From contig CANRKK010000001.1 in NCBI GenBank assembly GCA_947631195.1, positions 62,001 to 126,000 on the forward strand: DNA of 64,000 nt, written 5' to 3'. The notes under the pieces were generated by a model. That model was not told the origin of the DNA. It saw only the letters and a list, made by a program, of their open reading frames with translations, and did no database searches. A program made the translations under genes and the position numbers. Shown one piece after another: positions 62,858 to 64,000 of this stretch (position 1 is the first letter of the stretch; each line of letters starts with the position of its first letter). This DNA comes from an uncultured Clostridia bacterium (lineage in GTDB: Bacteria > Bacillota > Clostridia > Christensenellales > Borkfalkiaceae).

Positions 62858-62886
62858 ATATTAATACAATTAATTTTAATTGTCAA
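62858..62886 (-). promoter_or_regulatory. thrS promoter
   Basis: On the minus strand TTGACA, 17 bases and TAATAT, directly ahead of the T-box. Confidence 0.85.
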
Positions 62887-62917
62887 CAATATTAAATTGC
62901 ATTTTAGCCAAAATTAT

Positions 62918-62946
62918 TTGCCAATTTCATTGCAAGATTGTATAAT
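62918..62946 (+). promoter_or_regulatory. leuS promoter
   Basis: TTGCCA, 17 bases and TATAAT, giving a leader of under 30 nt with AAAGGA. There is no room for a T-box, unlike thrS. Confidence 0.75.
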
Positions 62947-62979
62947 TAACGGGAAATTAATTTTAAAGGATAGTTTTTT

Positions 62980-64000
62980 ATGGCTTACACCGATTTTAAC
63001 GCCGTTGAAAAAAAATGGATCGAATATTGGGACAAAAACAAGACTTTCCATACCGATTTATATGATTTTTCCAAGCCTAAATATTATGTTTTGGACATGT
63101 TCCCCTATCCCTCGGGCGCGGGCTTGCACGTAGGACACCCCGAAGGCTACACGGCAACCGATATTCTTGCAAGAATGAAAAGGATGCAGGGCTATAACGT
63201 ACTGCACCCGATAGGATTTGACAGTTTCGGTTTGCCCGCCGAACAGTTTGCTATAAGAACGGGGCATAATCCCGACGGCTTTACGCAGGAAAATATTAAA
63301 ACTTTTACCGCCCAGCTCAAAATGCTCGGCCTATCCTACGACTGGGACCAAACCATTTCAACCTGCGACCCCTCCTACTACAAGTGGACGCAGTGGATTT
63401 TTAAGCAACTCTGCGAGGCAGGACTTGCAAGGTATGTGGAGACGCCCGTAAACTGGTGCGAGGAACTCGGCACGGTGCTTGCCAACGACGAAATCATAGA
63501 CGGCAAGAGCGAACGCGGCGGCTATCCCGTCGTTCGCAAAAATATGAAGCAATGGGTGATCGACATAAACAAATATGCCGAAAGACTCCTCGAGGGGCTT
63601 GACGGGCTCGATTGGCCCGAATCTTCAAAAATATCGCAGCGCAACTGGATAGGCAAGTCCGAAGGCGCAAATATAGAATTTAAGGTTGCGGACAGCGACG
63701 AAAAGTTCACAGTGTTCACCACCCGCTGCGACACCCTTTTCGGCGCAACCTACTGCGTGCTCGCCCCCGAACACAAGCTGGTGGACGCCATTACTGCGCC
63801 CGACAGGCGCGGCGAGGTCGAGGCTTATAAAAAACTTTGCGCAAGCAAATCAGATTTGGAACGCACCGAACTCAACAAAGAAAAGACGGGCGTATTTATC
63901 GGCGCTTATGCCGTAAACCCCGCAAACGGCAACAAGTTGCCTATATATATTTCAGACTACGTTTTAACCTCCTACGGCACGGGAGCAATTATGGCGGTGC
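62980..64000 (+). CDS. leuS: Leucyl-tRNA synthetase (3' end outside window)
   Basis: Charges tRNA-Leu and edits mischarged products. The frame is open from ATG 62980 to the window end (340 codons) and absent from the ORF track because it is unfinished. It starts [23 protein letters not shown], has the class I HIGH motif as HVGH in [34 protein letters not shown], and the bacterial insertion [25 protein letters not shown] in the form lacking the zinc cysteines. The editing domain starts near residue 225 (NWIGKSEGA) and reaches [13 protein letters not shown], the editing-site GTG segment. AAAGGA precedes the start, and it is divergent from thrS. Confidence 0.96.
   Translation, partial: MAYTDFNAVEKKWIEYWDKNKTFHTDLYDFSKPKYYVLDMFPYPSGAGLHVGHPEGYTATDILARMKRMQGYNVLHPIGFDSFGLPAEQFAIRTGHNPDGFTQENIKTFTAQLKMLGLSYDWDQTISTCDPSYYKWTQWIFKQLCEAGLARYVETPVNWCEELGTVLANDEIIDGKSERGGYPVVRKNMKQWVIDINKYAERLLEGLDGLDWPESSKISQRNWIGKSEGANIEFKVADSDEKFTVFTTRCDTLFGATYCVLAPEHKLVDAITAPDRRGEVEAYKKLCASKSDLERTELNKEKTGVFIGAYAVNPANGNKLPIYISDYVLTSYGTGAIMAV

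Overview
The window looks like a chromosomal segment of a low-to-mid GC anaerobic member of the Bacillota, most likely class Clostridia. The clues are an IspH-ribosomal protein S1 fusion, WhiA, a thrS T-box, a GlgC/GlgD pair, a biotin-dependent Na+ decarboxylase operon, an infC-rpmI-rplT operon with an AUU start, and Bacillota-type sigma-A promoters (TTGACA-N17-TATAAT). Species cannot be named from the sequence alone; an uncultured gut lineage is a reasonable guess. Most of the window is housekeeping DNA. Layout: 1-11.3 kb holds thiI (5' truncated), a class A PBP on the minus strand, then miaB-mutS-mutL-miaA-ynbB, a tight tRNA-modification and mismatch-repair operon. 11.4-15.3 kb is an accessory island: a strong promoter, an elaborately folded untranslated RNA ending in an intrinsic terminator, a 1003-residue Cys-repeat plus BspA-type leucine-rich-repeat lipoprotein, and a HEPN-like gene interrupted by an in-frame TAG. 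15.4-22.4 kb carries groEL/groES, dCMP deaminase, cyclophilin, purB, tRNA-Trp, proC, rnhA and a TVP38/DedA-like membrane protein. 22.4-27.3 kb is a five-gene Na+-pumping carboxylase/decarboxylase operon with an unusual, degenerate carboxyltransferase subunit. 27.3-32.4 kb is flavoprotein - AroH::Cmk fusion - plsC - IspH::S1 fusion. Then come an ADP-ribosylglycohydrolase, a DUF1828-like gene, htpG, and a complete glycogen operon (glgB-glgC-glgD-glgA-glgP, 35.8-44.0 kb). After about 44 kb the dominant strand flips. A XerS-sized tyrosine recombinase lies beside a perfect inverted repeat with dif-like geometry. Next are a GNAT acetyltransferase, a Cys-rich miniprotein, lexA with an SOS box, tRNA-Thr, fruK, pfkA, dnaE, whiA, PHP, murB, a solute-binding-like protein, an XRE regulator, yebC, a SpoU methyltransferase, rplT-rpmI-infC, thrS with its T-box, and the start of leuS. 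The most unusual signals not explained by genes are: (i) an exact 18-bp sequence, GTACTATGCGTGACATAA, present four times at distant loci on both strands, plus one degenerate copy, two of them inside conserved genes (miaA, murB) in the same reading frame; (ii) the 14-6-14 palindrome next to the recombinase, at the point where gene orientation converges as it would at a replication terminus; and (iii) the structured RNA upstream of the leucine-rich-repeat lipoprotein.
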